This document shows positions 16,247-24,976 of a stretch of 64,000 nucleotides of DNA, piece by piece. The notes under the pieces were generated by a model that was given only the letters and a program-made list of their open reading frames with translations, was not told where the DNA came from and searched no databases. Where the stretch lies: positions 186,001 to 250,000 of the forward strand of contig NZ_CP113524.1 in assembly GCF_026723765.1 (NCBI RefSeq). The letters run 5' to 3'. Positions within the stretch are counted from its first letter, which is position 1. Every line of letters begins with the position of its first letter. The DNA is from Lacrimispora xylanolytica (GTDB lineage: Bacteria; Bacillota; Clostridia; Lachnospirales; Lachnospiraceae). A program made the translations under genes and the position numbers.

Positions 16247-18079
16247 ATGGAACAGTACAGGATTAAGGCCGGAAATGAAAACTATCCCATGGGGCTCCAT
16301 ATGGTGCCCGGTGGGATCCATCTTTGCACAGCCGCAGAAGGAGATAGCGTAAGCCTTTTGCTGTTTAAAGAGGGAGAGAAGGAGCCGATCTGCAGTCTTC
16401 CCTTTCCTAAGGAAACAAGAAGAGGAAATGTCTATTCTATGACTGTGCTAGGAGATGATTTTTCCGGCCTTTCCTACTGTTTTGAAATGGATGGCAAACG
16501 CTTTTCTGATCCTTATGGGAAGCGGTTCTTAAACCGGGATACCTGGGGAGATTTGGAACATGTCCAGAATATCTTACTTTCACCAGTGGAATCCGTGGAC
16601 TTTGACTGGCAGGGAGATCGGCTGCCACTTATTCCTTATGAAGATACCATCATCTACCGCATGCATTGCCGTGGGTTTACAAACCATAGCTCCTCTGGTG
16701 TGAAGGAAAAAGGGACATTTCAGGGGATCATAGAAAAGATTCCGTACTTAAAAGAACTGGGAATTACAACGGTGGAGCTTATGCCGGTCAATGAGTTTCA
16801 GGAGGTAATTCTGCCGGAACGTGTGCTCGGGAACCCCTTTGGTGTGGATAAGCCTACCGGAAAAATCAATTATTGGGGATACGGGCCTGGATTTTACTTT
16901 TCTCCGAAATCATCTTATGCTTCTGGGGGGACGAATCCGGGGACGGAATTAAAAAGTCTGGTCAAGGCCCTTCATAAAGAGGGGATGGAGTTAATTGCAG
17001 AGCTTTACTTTACCGGTAAAGAGCCTGCCTCCTTTGTTCTTGATGTGGTTCGTTTCTGGGCGGAGGAATTTCATTTAGACGGAATCCATTTGTCAGGCTT
17101 TCTGCCTCTGGAGCTGTTGAGAAATGACCCTTACCTAAGCCGTTTAAAGCTTTTGGCTCATTCCTGGGAGGAAAAGAAGGAAGGCGGAAGAAAACATCTG
17201 GCAGATTGCAATGACGGCTTCCTTATTGATATGCGCAGGGTGCTTAAGGGGGATGAAGACCAGATGAAGAACCTGGCTTTTCGCTTAAGGAACAATCCAC
17301 CTGACCGGGGAGTGATTAACTTTATGGCATCTACCAATGGGTTTACCATGATGGACATGGTTTCCTATGATACCAAGCACAATGAAGGGAACGGGGAGAA
17401 CAATCAGGATGGAACTCCTTATAACTACTCCTGGAATTGTGGAACGGAAGGGCCTACCAGGAAAAAGGCTGTGATGGAGCTTAGAAAAAAGCAGCTGAGG
17501 AATGCATTTTTACTTCTGTTCTTAAGTCAGGGAACGCCTCTTATCAAGGCGGGAGATGAGTTTGGACATACCCAGTCAGGTAATAACAATGCGTATTGTC
17601 AGGATAACGAGATATCATGGCTTAACTGGAATCTCTTAAAGAAGAATCAGGATATGTTTGAGTTCGTGAAAGCGCTGATTGCGTTTCGGAAGTCTCACTC
17701 CGTGTTTCATATGGAAAAGGAACCTAAGTTAATGGATTATCTTGTCTGCGGTCTACCGGATATGTCTTATCATGGTGTAAGAGCATGGTGCCCGAAGTAT
17801 GAGAATTTCAGGCGTCAGCTTGGTATATTCTACTGGGGTGAATACGGGAAAAAGGCGGACGGGACAAAGGATGACAGTTTCTATGTAGCCTTCAACATGC
17901 ATTGGGAACCTCATCAGTTTGATCTGCCAAGTCTGAAGGAAGGAAAGTCCTGGCACGTGGTATTTCATACCGATGAAAAAGAGATCAATGGGATGTATGA
18001 CTCTGGGAAAGAACCGAAAGCAGAGGGAAGACAATTTATGGTTCCACCAAGGACGATTGTTGTGTTCATGGGGAAATAA
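16247..18079 (+). CDS. GlgX/isoamylase-like protein lacking all GH13 catalytic residues
   Basis: A full-length homologue (610 residues) of glycogen debranching enzymes: an N-terminal CBM48/isoamylase-type domain to about residue 125, then a (beta/alpha)8 GH13 region with well-kept structural segments (INYWGYGPGFYFSPKSSYA, SYDTKHNEGNGENNQDG, YNYSWNCGTEGPT, GDEFGHTQSGNNNAYCQDN). The active site is gone. Region I DVVYNHT reads AELYFTG. Region II GFRFD reads GIHLS, so the nucleophile Asp is Ser283. Region III AEPW reads AHSW, so the acid/base Glu is His305. Region IV HDG reads TNG, so the third Asp is Asn364. The frame is intact, so this looks like a selected pseudoenzyme, perhaps a glycogen-binding or regulatory protein. 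Start at ATG after GGCAGAGGAGAAG. Confidence 0.85.
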   Translation: MEQYRIKAGNENYPMGLHMVPGGIHLCTAAEGDSVSLLLFKEGEKEPICSLPFPKETRRGNVYSMTVLGDDFSGLSYCFEMDGKRFSDPYGKRFLNRDTWGDLEHVQNILLSPVESVDFDWQGDRLPLIPYEDTIIYRMHCRGFTNHSSSGVKEKGTFQGIIEKIPYLKELGITTVELMPVNEFQEVILPERVLGNPFGVDKPTGKINYWGYGPGFYFSPKSSYASGGTNPGTELKSLVKALHKEGMELIAELYFTGKEPASFVLDVVRFWAEEFHLDGIHLSGFLPLELLRNDPYLSRLKLLAHSWEEKKEGGRKHLADCNDGFLIDMRRVLKGDEDQMKNLAFRLRNNPPDRGVINFMASTNGFTMMDMVSYDTKHNEGNGENNQDGTPYNYSWNCGTEGPTRKKAVMELRKKQLRNAFLLLFLSQGTPLIKAGDEFGHTQSGNNNAYCQDNEISWLNWNLLKKNQDMFEFVKALIAFRKSHSVFHMEKEPKLMDYLVCGLPDMSYHGVRAWCPKYENFRRQLGIFYWGEYGKKADGTKDDSFYVAFNMHWEPHQFDLPSLKEGKSWHVVFHTDEKEINGMYDSGKEPKAEGRQFMVPPRTIVVFMGK

Positions 18080-18080
18080 G

Positions 18081-18245
18081 GTGTTGGAGATTTTGGATGT
18101 TGGTACCAATGAACCGGAAGATACCTGTTACTACCCGGAGGAAGATATGTATATGCAGAAATCCAATGGCGAAAGACGGTGTTTTAGTGGAAAGGATATT
18201 AGTAACACGTGGTATCCGGATCCTAATCCATTAAGGGAGAATTGA
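18081..18245 (+). CDS. Possible short hypothetical protein
   Basis: A 54-codon frame from GTG 18081 (GGGG seven bases upstream), one base after the preceding stop. The sequence (EPEDTCYYPEEDMYM ... DISNTWYPDPNPL) is protein-like, but I do not recognise it. It could be a real small protein or the tail of a lost gene. Confidence 0.35.
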   Translation: MLEILDVGTNEPEDTCYYPEEDMYMQKSNGERRCFSGKDISNTWYPDPNPLREN

Positions 18246-18305
18246 AATGATCTGAAAATAAAGGTAAGGTTTACGCTGAGTAAAAATGACTGGGTGTGGG
18301 AGAAA

Positions 18306-19052
18306 ATGGAAAATCGGGTGGTTGAGTATTATAAGAACTATGATGAAGATGGTAGGCTTAAGCGACATAAATTTGAGTATTTAACAACAGTAGAATATTT
18401 CAACAAAGTATTGAAACCGGGCAGCAAAATTTTAGATGCCTGTGCAGGAACAGGAATTTATTCCTTTTATTTGGCAGAACAGGGTCATAAAGTGACCTCC
18501 TGTGATTTAGTGCCTCATAATGTGGAGCTAATGAAAAAGCATGAGAAGTCCACTTTGCTGGAAGGCATTCAAGTGGCGAATGTGCTTGATTTGTCTAGAT
18601 TTGGTGATGAGAGCTTTGATGTAGTCCTCTGTATGGGTGCGTTGTATCATTTAGGGGAAGAAGAGAGATTAAGAACCGTACAGGAATGTAAACGGCTCTT
18701 AAAGCCGGGTGGGGTTTTAGTACTTTCCTATATCAATCGTTTCGCCCAATTTTTTGTATACATAGAGGAAGAGTTGAAAAACATTGGAGATGGGATTCGT
18801 ATATTTCAGGATAAAACAGATTCCATTTTTACATTTACAACACCAGAAGAAATTGAGAAGCTAACCAGCCAGTGTGGCATCAGGAAAATACATCATATTG
18901 GGCAAGACGGTATGATGTATGCTTTGGGTAAAAAAATGCATGAGGCATCGGAAAAGAGCCTGGAACAATTGTATCAGTATCACCTTACAACTTGTGAAGA
19001 GCCTTCAATTTTAGGCGCTAGTGTGCATGGGATGTATATAGGAATGAAATAG
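18306..19052 (+). CDS. Class I SAM-dependent methyltransferase
   Basis: Methyltransferase with the Rossmann SAM-binding motif ILDACAGTGIYSFYLAEQGH near residue 45, motif II VTSCDLVPHNVEL and motif IV/post-I FDVVLCMGALYHL, ending with LLKPGGVLVLSY. 248 residues. The start is the ATG at 18306 after GGGTGTGGGAG; an in-frame GTG lies 12 bases earlier. The substrate is unknown: family members act on small molecules. Two acetyltransferase genes follow in the same direction. Confidence 0.85.
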   Translation: MENRVVEYYKNYDEDGRLKRHKFEYLTTVEYFNKVLKPGSKILDACAGTGIYSFYLAEQGHKVTSCDLVPHNVELMKKHEKSTLLEGIQVANVLDLSRFGDESFDVVLCMGALYHLGEEERLRTVQECKRLLKPGGVLVLSYINRFAQFFVYIEEELKNIGDGIRIFQDKTDSIFTFTTPEEIEKLTSQCGIRKIHHIGQDGMMYALGKKMHEASEKSLEQLYQYHLTTCEEPSILGASVHGMYIGMK

Positions 19053-19087
19053 TTTAAGTAACTGTTTTGGGGAGGAAAGCGTGGATT

Positions 19088-19705
19088 ATGAATGATATCA
19101 TTCGCATTGAGGAAGAAAAAGACTATTTTGAGGTGGAAAATCTTATACGGGAAGCTTTCTGGAATGTTTACCACCCAGGGTGCAACGAACATTTAATCGC
19201 TCATAAATTAAGAAAGAGTTCTGAATTTATTCAGGAGCTTGATCTGGTCATCGAGAGAAATGGAGAAATCGTTGGCTCTATCATGTATTCTTATGTAACT
19301 TTACATAAAGACAGTGGGGAAACAAAAAAGTTTATTGGTTTTGGACCTGTGGCTATAAGACCTGACTGCCAGGGGCAGGGGCTTGGTAAGAACTTAATTC
19401 TCCATAGTATGAAAATGGCGGAACAGCTTTCTCATGAGGCTGTGTTCATCACTGGTAGCTCTAAGCATTATCATAAGCTCGGTTTTGAATCAGCAAGTAA
19501 ATATGGGATTTATCTGGATGAGAACAGAGATGGGGAATTTACATTTTTTATGGTGAAGCCATTGGTTCATGGGGCACTGAAAGATATGGAAGGAATCCTT
19601 AAGTTTGATGAATCCTTTGAGCCTTCTAATGAGGAGACAGAAGAATTTGACAAAGATTTTCCAGAGAAGATAAAGGAAAAGCGACCTGGACAGTTATCCC
19701 ATTAA
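19088..19705 (+). CDS. GNAT family N-acetyltransferase
   Basis: Acetyl-CoA-dependent acyltransferase of the GNAT superfamily, 205 residues. The acetyl-CoA pyrophosphate loop is RPDCQGQGLGKNLI; the following ITGSSKHYHKLGFESASKYGI matches the YjhQ/YhbS-like group. The start at ATG 19088 lies after GGGGAGGAAAGC; upstream in-frame codons lack a better site. The acidic C-terminal tail is unremarkable. The acceptor is unknown. Confidence 0.85.
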   Translation: MNDIIRIEEEKDYFEVENLIREAFWNVYHPGCNEHLIAHKLRKSSEFIQELDLVIERNGEIVGSIMYSYVTLHKDSGETKKFIGFGPVAIRPDCQGQGLGKNLILHSMKMAEQLSHEAVFITGSSKHYHKLGFESASKYGIYLDENRDGEFTFFMVKPLVHGALKDMEGILKFDESFEPSNEETEEFDKDFPEKIKEKRPGQLSH

Positions 19706-19737
19706 CATATTCAGTTGAATAGAAATGGAGGTATGAA

Positions 19738-20172
19738 ATGTATCAAATTCGCTTAATGAAGATAGAAGATTATGATTTGGTGAACCATTTATGGTGTACC
19801 ACATCTGGAATGGGAATGCGCAGTTTAGATGACTCTAGGGAAGGAATCAACCAGTTCTTGTTGCGAAATCCATACACTTGTTTTGTGGCTGAGTATGAAG
19901 GTGATTTGGCAGGAGTGATTTTATGCGGTCATGATGGACGAAGAGGCTATATCTATCATACTGCCGTTAAAGAAAACTATCGGAAAAAAGGAATCGGAAG
20001 TGCTTTGGTGAATCGGGTGCTTGAAGCATTGAAACAGCAGAATATAAATAAGGCTGCACTGGTCGTGTATTCCACCAATGAGCTAGGGAATCAATTCTGG
20101 GAAGGTCTGGGATTTGAGACACGAGATGATTTGACTTACAGGAATACTAGTTTGAACCAGGATAACAACTAA
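19738..20172 (+). CDS. GNAT family N-acetyltransferase (YpeA-like)
   Basis: A 144-residue GNAT protein with core motif VKENYRKKGIGSALVNRVLEAL and the terminal NQFWEGLGFETRDDLTYR, closest in layout to small YpeA/RimI-like acetyltransferases. Start ATG with GGAGG seven bases upstream. Last gene of the plus-strand run, followed by a convergent-type terminator. Confidence 0.87.
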   Translation: MYQIRLMKIEDYDLVNHLWCTTSGMGMRSLDDSREGINQFLLRNPYTCFVAEYEGDLAGVILCGHDGRRGYIYHTAVKENYRKKGIGSALVNRVLEALKQQNINKAALVVYSTNELGNQFWEGLGFETRDDLTYRNTSLNQDNN

Positions 20173-20221
20173 ATCGCATATCATAGGAAAGATATTATTG
20201 CTTCATAAGATATTTATCTAC

Positions 20222-20262
20222 AAACGGCTGACTATCTCTATTTTTTCGCCAGCCGTTTTTTT
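20222..20262 (+). terminator. Intrinsic terminator after GNAT gene
   Basis: AAACGGCTG (20222-20230) pairs perfectly with CAGCCGTTT (20250-20258), followed by a T-run to 20262. The loop carries TTTTTT as well. It lies between the plus-strand run and the converging minus-strand sugar cluster. Confidence 0.85.
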
Positions 20263-20395
20263 GTATGATTTTTTGGGATACAGAATAAAAAATATGCGGC
20301 TGTTATGAAACAGTTTACATAAATAAATGCCAATGAAGATGTAGCTGTAGCTACAGCTGAAAATACAACCATATCTATTTCAATTTCTTATAATC

Positions 20396-21115
20396 TTATG
20401 TTTCATTTAAATGTTCAGGTACCCCATTTTTTAAAAGCAGCTCCGCCAGATAAAACTCATACTCATCGTCAATATCAATGGAATGTAGCGGGTCCATAAA
20501 ATAAGGATAGGTGGTCCCTGCATAAAAGCTTTTGTGCTTTAAATAAAATGGCACAGAGGTAAGATAGACAGCCCCATTCAACCGATATCCTGATGAGACA
20601 TCCTGTCTTCTTATCTGTCTATCATGAAGAGATGGAATCCCAATTTCACCAGATTCCTTAAGGGTCACAGCCAGATAACAGTTACAGTCAAAGGGACATA
20701 CGCTGACTATGGTGTCTGCCCCTGTTTTAAAGTAACGTTTCACGCTATCCCTTATATGCATTTCATTTCTCAAGGGAGATGTAGGCTGGAGCAGCATGAT
20801 ATAATCATACGTCTTTCCCAGTCGTTCCATCTCTTTGATTCCATGAATGATCACGTCCTTTGTGGCAGCTTTATCCCCTGAAAGCCATGCAGGCCTTAAA
20901 AATGGGGCAGATGCGCCCCATTGATTCGCGATATCCCTATACTGCTCCGAGTCTGTAGAGACAACAATATCGTCAAAAATTCCGGCTTTTTTACAGGCCT
21001 CTATGGTATATGCCATGAGTGGCTTATGATTTAGCTCCAGAATGTTCTTATTGGGCAGTCCCTTGGAACCGCTTCTGGCTGGTATAAATGCTAAAAACCG
21101 TTTATTCTCATACAT
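20396..21115 (-). CDS. legF: CMP-N,N'-diacetyllegionaminate synthase (NeuA family)
   Basis: Cytidylyltransferase that activates a nonulosonic acid with CTP, the last step before transfer. The N-terminal nucleotide motif FIPARSGSKGLPNKNI and the LQPTSPLR and IDIDDEYEFYLAE blocks are diagnostic of NeuA-like enzymes. The start ATG at 21115 overlaps the legG stop (TAATG), so translation is coupled. It is the last gene of a long minus-strand operon. The family alone cannot separate legionaminate, sialate and pseudaminate; the GDP-sugar genes upstream favour legionaminate. Confidence 0.88.
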   Translation of the reverse strand: MYENKRFLAFIPARSGSKGLPNKNILELNHKPLMAYTIEACKKAGIFDDIVVSTDSEQYRDIANQWGASAPFLRPAWLSGDKAATKDVIIHGIKEMERLGKTYDYIMLLQPTSPLRNEMHIRDSVKRYFKTGADTIVSVCPFDCNCYLAVTLKESGEIGIPSLHDRQIRRQDVSSGYRLNGAVYLTSVPFYLKHKSFYAGTTYPYFMDPLHSIDIDDEYEFYLAELLLKNGVPEHLNET

Positions 21116-22278
21116 TACAAACTCCAATCGATATCATAAAATTCCTTCTCCAGTTGAATCCCATTTTGAAACGCCTTCTTTATTTCAGAAATTATTCTTC
21201 CGCTGGTACTCGGACATTCATAAGGATTATGGAGGGAGGGATTTACCCAGTCAACTTCCATTGCTTTGTGAATGGCTGATAGAATGCCGTCATAAGTATC
21301 ATCACAACTGATCACAGAATCTGCCATCACCCGCCCCATTTGTCTGGTACCGATGTTCACGGTCGGGACCTTAAGGCTGGGAGCCTCGATAATTCCGCTG
21401 GAAGAGTTTCCGATGACCACCTGACAGTGGCTCATAAGACTTAAATACCGAAGTGAGCCAAGAGACGTAAAAAAAGCAGCCCGTTCCGGGTGGCATTTTG
21501 CATAATCGGCAGCCAATTCATTGATACGACTTCCACCTGTATCTGAATTGCTTCCAGTAAATATGGTAAACAAAGAGGGAAGAGAATCCAGGGCTTGAAA
21601 CAGTGGCTTAATTTGTTCTTCGACACTCTTTGATTCCAGTGTGGCAGGATGAAATGTGATCAGGGCAAGTTCAGATCCAAGGGAAAGATTTAAGGACTCC
21701 TCCAGTTCCTTTTTGGAGAGGAAAGACAGCTCCTTAAGCCTTTCCACACCCAGAGCTCCAACGTAAAAGACTCTCTCCGGCGCTTCTCCCAGTTGTATCA
21801 CCCGTTTCCTATATTCCATTGTACTGGTGAAATGAAGGTAGCTCATTTTGGTAATTCCATGCCTCATGCAGTCATCAAAAGCGCCCCTTGTCAGCTCCCC
21901 GCCATGAATATGGGCAATGGGAATCCGGCAAATGGCGGCAGCGCTTGCAGCGGTAAAGATCTCATAGCGGTCTCCTAAAAGCAGCATCATATCCGGCTTT
22001 AACCTCTCATACGCCTTAGAAATACCAATGAGCTCAAGGCCCATTGACTTACAGATTCCATAGGAAGTGTCGCTGGCCAGATTCATTTCCACGGTTTCAT
22101 CTATGGTTATCCCGTCCAGCTCCATGTCCCGGTAAGGGGAACTAAATCTGGAATCCATGTGAGCACCGGTTACTACCATTTGAAGCTTTATATCAGGATC
22201 GGCCATGGCTTTACGGATGACTGGAGTTAATAGACCGTACTCCGCCCGGCTGCCTGTTACCACGCATAACCGCTTCAT
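21115..22278 (-). CDS. legG: UDP/GDP-sugar 2-epimerase, hydrolysing (NeuC/LegG family)
   Basis: Removes the nucleotide and inverts C2 to give the free mannosamine-type sugar used by the synthase. 387 residues with the NeuC hallmarks TGSRAEYGLL at the N-terminus, LLLGDRYEIF, IAHIHGGELTRGAFDD followed by RHGITKMSYLHF, and IGNSSSGIIEAP. It overlaps the legI stop by four bases and the legF start by one. In the legionaminate pathway the substrate would be a GDP-linked diacetamido sugar. Confidence 0.88.
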   Translation of the reverse strand: MKRLCVVTGSRAEYGLLTPVIRKAMADPDIKLQMVVTGAHMDSRFSSPYRDMELDGITIDETVEMNLASDTSYGICKSMGLELIGISKAYERLKPDMMLLLGDRYEIFTAASAAAICRIPIAHIHGGELTRGAFDDCMRHGITKMSYLHFTSTMEYRKRVIQLGEAPERVFYVGALGVERLKELSFLSKKELEESLNLSLGSELALITFHPATLESKSVEEQIKPLFQALDSLPSLFTIFTGSNSDTGGSRINELAADYAKCHPERAAFFTSLGSLRYLSLMSHCQVVIGNSSSGIIEAPSLKVPTVNIGTRQMGRVMADSVISCDDTYDGILSAIHKAMEVDWVNPSLHNPYECPSTSGRIISEIKKAFQNGIQLEKEFYDIDWSL

Positions 22279-23270
22279 TTAATAATCCTTTCATCCATTT
22301 TATAATCCCTGTCAGAAGGCGTCCCAAGGAGGGCTTTAAGCCTCATGGGAGAGATTCCAGGGGAACAGCGCTTGGCGCATAGATTATCCATGGTAAACGG
22401 CTCCCCTTTTTTTATGTCCCTGGAGGCTACCAGAAACTTTCTCACCTGGTCCCGGTTTTTACATTCTTCCTTCGATGGTTCCTTATATCCGTTTCCCAAA
22501 GCTATCTCAATGTTTCTTATGCTGTCTGTCATAAGTCTGAATTCAGCTGGCTCCAGGCTCAGTCTGTGGTCTGGTCCGGGCATGGTCTTATCTAGGGTCA
22601 TATGCTTTTCAATGACGCAGGCACCCAGGGCAGCAGCGGCAATGGCGACCTCGATTCCCATGGTATGGTCGGAGTAGCCAATATTTCTTGAAAATTCTTG
22701 CCTAATATGGGACATGGCATTTAAGTTCACTTCCTCCATTGGAGTGGGATAAGCGCTGGTGCAGTGGAGCAGAGTGATATCCTGACCGCTCTCATCAAGA
22801 AGATTCAGTGCCTCCCCAATCTCTTCCATGGTAGACATGCCAGTGGAGAGAATGATTGGTTTTTGTAAGGAAGCAGCTTTCTTTAAGTACCCATAATTCG
22901 TAATTTCTCCGGAGGGGATTTTTATGATTTCAACTCCTAGCTGATCCAGATATTCCATGCTTGTTTCGTCAAATGGGGAAGATAAGAACATGATATTGCG
23001 GGAAGTACAATAAAGAGAAAGTTCTTTGAAGCTGTCATAGGATAGTTCCAGTTCTTTCAGCATTTCATATTGGGAGAGATTTTTCCCTGTGTTCCGGTAC
23101 TGATACTCTGCTTTTATTGCGTCCCTGACAGCCAAAAGCTCGGTGCGGTAGGTCTGAAATTTCACTGCATCTGCTCCCGCTTCCCTTGCTGCATCCACCA
23201 GCCCTTTGGCTGTATCCAAATCTCCATTATGGTTTACCCCTGCTTCGGCGATAATCATAACTCTGTTCAT
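22275..23270 (-). CDS. legI: N,N'-diacetyllegionaminate synthase (NeuB family)
   Basis: Condenses the free hexosamine with phosphoenolpyruvate to the nine-carbon acid. The N-terminal TIM barrel starts IIAEAGVNHNGD and includes VKFQTYRTE, IPSGEITNYGYL, LSTGMSTMEEI and CTSAYPTP; the C-terminal antifreeze-like (SAF) domain carries RSLxA-type sequence LVASRDIKKGEPF. The start is the ATG at 23270, placed by AAAGGAGGT; it lies 44 bases inside the end of legH, an unusually long overlap. Confidence 0.92.
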   Translation of the reverse strand: MNRVMIIAEAGVNHNGDLDTAKGLVDAAREAGADAVKFQTYRTELLAVRDAIKAEYQYRNTGKNLSQYEMLKELELSYDSFKELSLYCTSRNIMFLSSPFDETSMEYLDQLGVEIIKIPSGEITNYGYLKKAASLQKPIILSTGMSTMEEIGEALNLLDESGQDITLLHCTSAYPTPMEEVNLNAMSHIRQEFSRNIGYSDHTMGIEVAIAAAALGACVIEKHMTLDKTMPGPDHRLSLEPAEFRLMTDSIRNIEIALGNGYKEPSKEECKNRDQVRKFLVASRDIKKGEPFTMDNLCAKRCSPGISPMRLKALLGTPSDRDYKMDERIIK

Positions 23271-23910
23271 AAACACCGACCTCCTTTGCAGGCTTTCCGA
23301 AAGCCAGAGTATGGGAAGAAATATTCCTTAATACGAGACTTCCGGCCCCGATCATGGTATTGTCTCCTATGGTGATATTTTGAATGACTGTGGTTCCGGC
23401 TCCAATGTGAGTATGTTCCCCCACGGACACATTGCCGCACAGAACGCAGCCAGGGGCTATGTGAACAAAATCTCCGATGCTTGCACCATGCTCTATAATT
23501 GCTCCTGTGTTAATGATGCAGCCTTTACCAAGAACCGCCCCGGCCCCAATGATAACACCCTTGCCAATAAAGCTGCCTTCCCCCATTGATACATTCTGAG
23601 ATAGAACTGCACTTTTATCTATGATGTTAGGCAACACTAACCCGTTTTGCTTTAAGGTCTCATAAATCCGGATTCTTGGACGGGGGTCTCCCAGACTACC
23701 TACGGCTATGACACCGTAAGAAATTCCTTGATGGCAAAGGTCAGACAGGAGTTCATCGGTTCCCAGAACTGGAACGCCTGAAATGGCTGTGCCTGCCTCA
23801 AGGGTTTGGTCCAGAATACCAATGATATCGTATTCATTGGCAGAACGAATGGAATCAATGACGCTTTCTCCATGGCCGCCTCCCCCAATCAGTATCAGCT
23901 TTTTTTTCAT
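23227..23910 (-). CDS. legH: Sugar O/N-acetyltransferase (PglD/NeuD/LegH family)
   Basis: N-acetyltransferase for the 4-amino sugar in the pathway. It has an N-terminal Rossmann-like nucleotide-sugar domain (LILIGGGGHGESVIDSI) and a C-terminal left-handed beta helix of hexapeptide repeats (ACCEPT: GKGVIIGAGAVLGKGCIINT, IEHGASIGDFVHIAPG). 227 residues, as expected for PglD. The conserved catalytic His is the one in IEHGASIGD. It overlaps ptmE upstream by four bases and legI downstream by 44. Confidence 0.88.
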   Translation of the reverse strand: MKKKLILIGGGGHGESVIDSIRSANEYDIIGILDQTLEAGTAISGVPVLGTDELLSDLCHQGISYGVIAVGSLGDPRPRIRIYETLKQNGLVLPNIIDKSAVLSQNVSMGEGSFIGKGVIIGAGAVLGKGCIINTGAIIEHGASIGDFVHIAPGCVLCGNVSVGEHTHIGAGTTVIQNITIGDNTMIGAGSLVLRNISSHTLAFGKPAKEVGVYEQSYDYRRSRGKP

Positions 23911-24953
23911 AGCTTCATACGCTCCGCCATTTTTCTCATTTCACTGAATTCCCCCATGTCAAGCCAGGTGCTGTCCATTACCGGATACGCACCTGCTTTC
24001 TTCCCGTTTTGCAGACAGAGGCGGATCAGATCCGGCATATCAAATGGGGCTCCTTCCGGGAGAGTGTTTAAAACACCTTTTTCCAGAACGTACAGACCGG
24101 TGCTGACGAGAAATTCATAGCTGGGCTTTTCATTTAAGGCCTGTATGCGGCCTTCTTCATCCAGTGAAACTACACCATAAGGAACTTCATAATTTTTCAT
24201 AGCAGTGACTACGGTGATCTGATTTTCATTTTTGATATGATGGTCAAGGAGCTTTTCGTAATTTACGTCTACTAAAATATCACAGTTGCTGACAAAGAAG
24301 CTGTCTGTAATTTTGTCTTTTAAAAGTGAGAGAGAGCCAGCGGTGCCAAGTGGCTCCTTTTCTTCTATAAAGTTAAGATGATAACGGTCATCATCGTTAA
24401 AATACGCTTTAATCAGTTCTTTTCGGTAGTTCACCGTGAGATAGAATTCCGTAAAACCGTAAGACATCATCTGATTCATGATTCGTTCCACGATGGGGGT
24501 ATCCCCAATGGGAATTAAGGGTTTTGGTATGATTTTAGTATAAGGATAGAGTCTGGAGCCCTTTCCTCCTGCCATGATGACCACAGGAACCTTTTTGCCC
24601 TCTGTTATCCTTTCCTTGGAGGAATTCAGTTCGTTCCAGAATAAAATATCCACAACCTCCATGTGTTCATTTACAAGTGGAAGTCCTTCAATCTTTTTCT
24701 CTCTCATGATATCAAGGGCCAGGGGAGTTTCTGACCGTGTAATAACGATAGGAGAGGTGTTCATAATGCGGCTTACGGCCATGGATAGATTTTCGTTTTT
24801 TAGGATCCAGCGCCGGATGTCTCCGTCCGTAATTACCCCCACCAGCTTGTCATTTCGAACTACCACCAGGAGTTTCTTCGCCGTTTTATCTAACTGACGG
24901 ATTGCTGTTTTGATGGAATCATCTGGTGAAATTGAGAATTTCTTTACGTCCAT
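23907..24953 (-). CDS. ptmE: CBS-domain nucleotidyltransferase (PtmE-like GDP-sugar synthase)
   Basis: Two N-terminal CBS repeats (about residues 1-115) precede a sugar-phosphate nucleotidyltransferase domain with the signature VVIMAGGKGSRLYPYTKIIPKPLIPI split across residues 120-145. This architecture is that of PtmE, the glucosamine-1-phosphate guanylyltransferase that commits GDP-GlcNAc to legionaminic acid in Campylobacter. The start ATG at 24953 is nine bases after GGAGG. Partner genes ptmF/ptmA/pgmL are not in the window. A role as a mannose-1-phosphate type transferase cannot be excluded by sequence alone. Confidence 0.82.
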   Translation of the reverse strand: MDVKKFSISPDDSIKTAIRQLDKTAKKLLVVVRNDKLVGVITDGDIRRWILKNENLSMAVSRIMNTSPIVITRSETPLALDIMREKKIEGLPLVNEHMEVVDILFWNELNSSKERITEGKKVPVVIMAGGKGSRLYPYTKIIPKPLIPIGDTPIVERIMNQMMSYGFTEFYLTVNYRKELIKAYFNDDDRYHLNFIEEKEPLGTAGSLSLLKDKITDSFFVSNCDILVDVNYEKLLDHHIKNENQITVVTAMKNYEVPYGVVSLDEEGRIQALNEKPSYEFLVSTGLYVLEKGVLNTLPEGAPFDMPDLIRLCLQNGKKAGAYPVMDSTWLDMGEFSEMRKMAERMKL

Positions 24954-24976
24954 GTAAACCATCCTCCTTCCGGTAA

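Noticed and set aside
18984-19192. Minus-strand frame antisense to the methyltransferase and GNAT genes
   Set aside because: No ribosome site, low protein-likeness, and it overlaps two well-supported plus-strand genes.
20343-20358. AGCTGTAGCTACAGCT, a 16-bp palindrome downstream of legF
   Set aside because: No T-run on either strand and no promoter nearby; its sequence is a simple GTAGCT repeat, so chance symmetry is likely.
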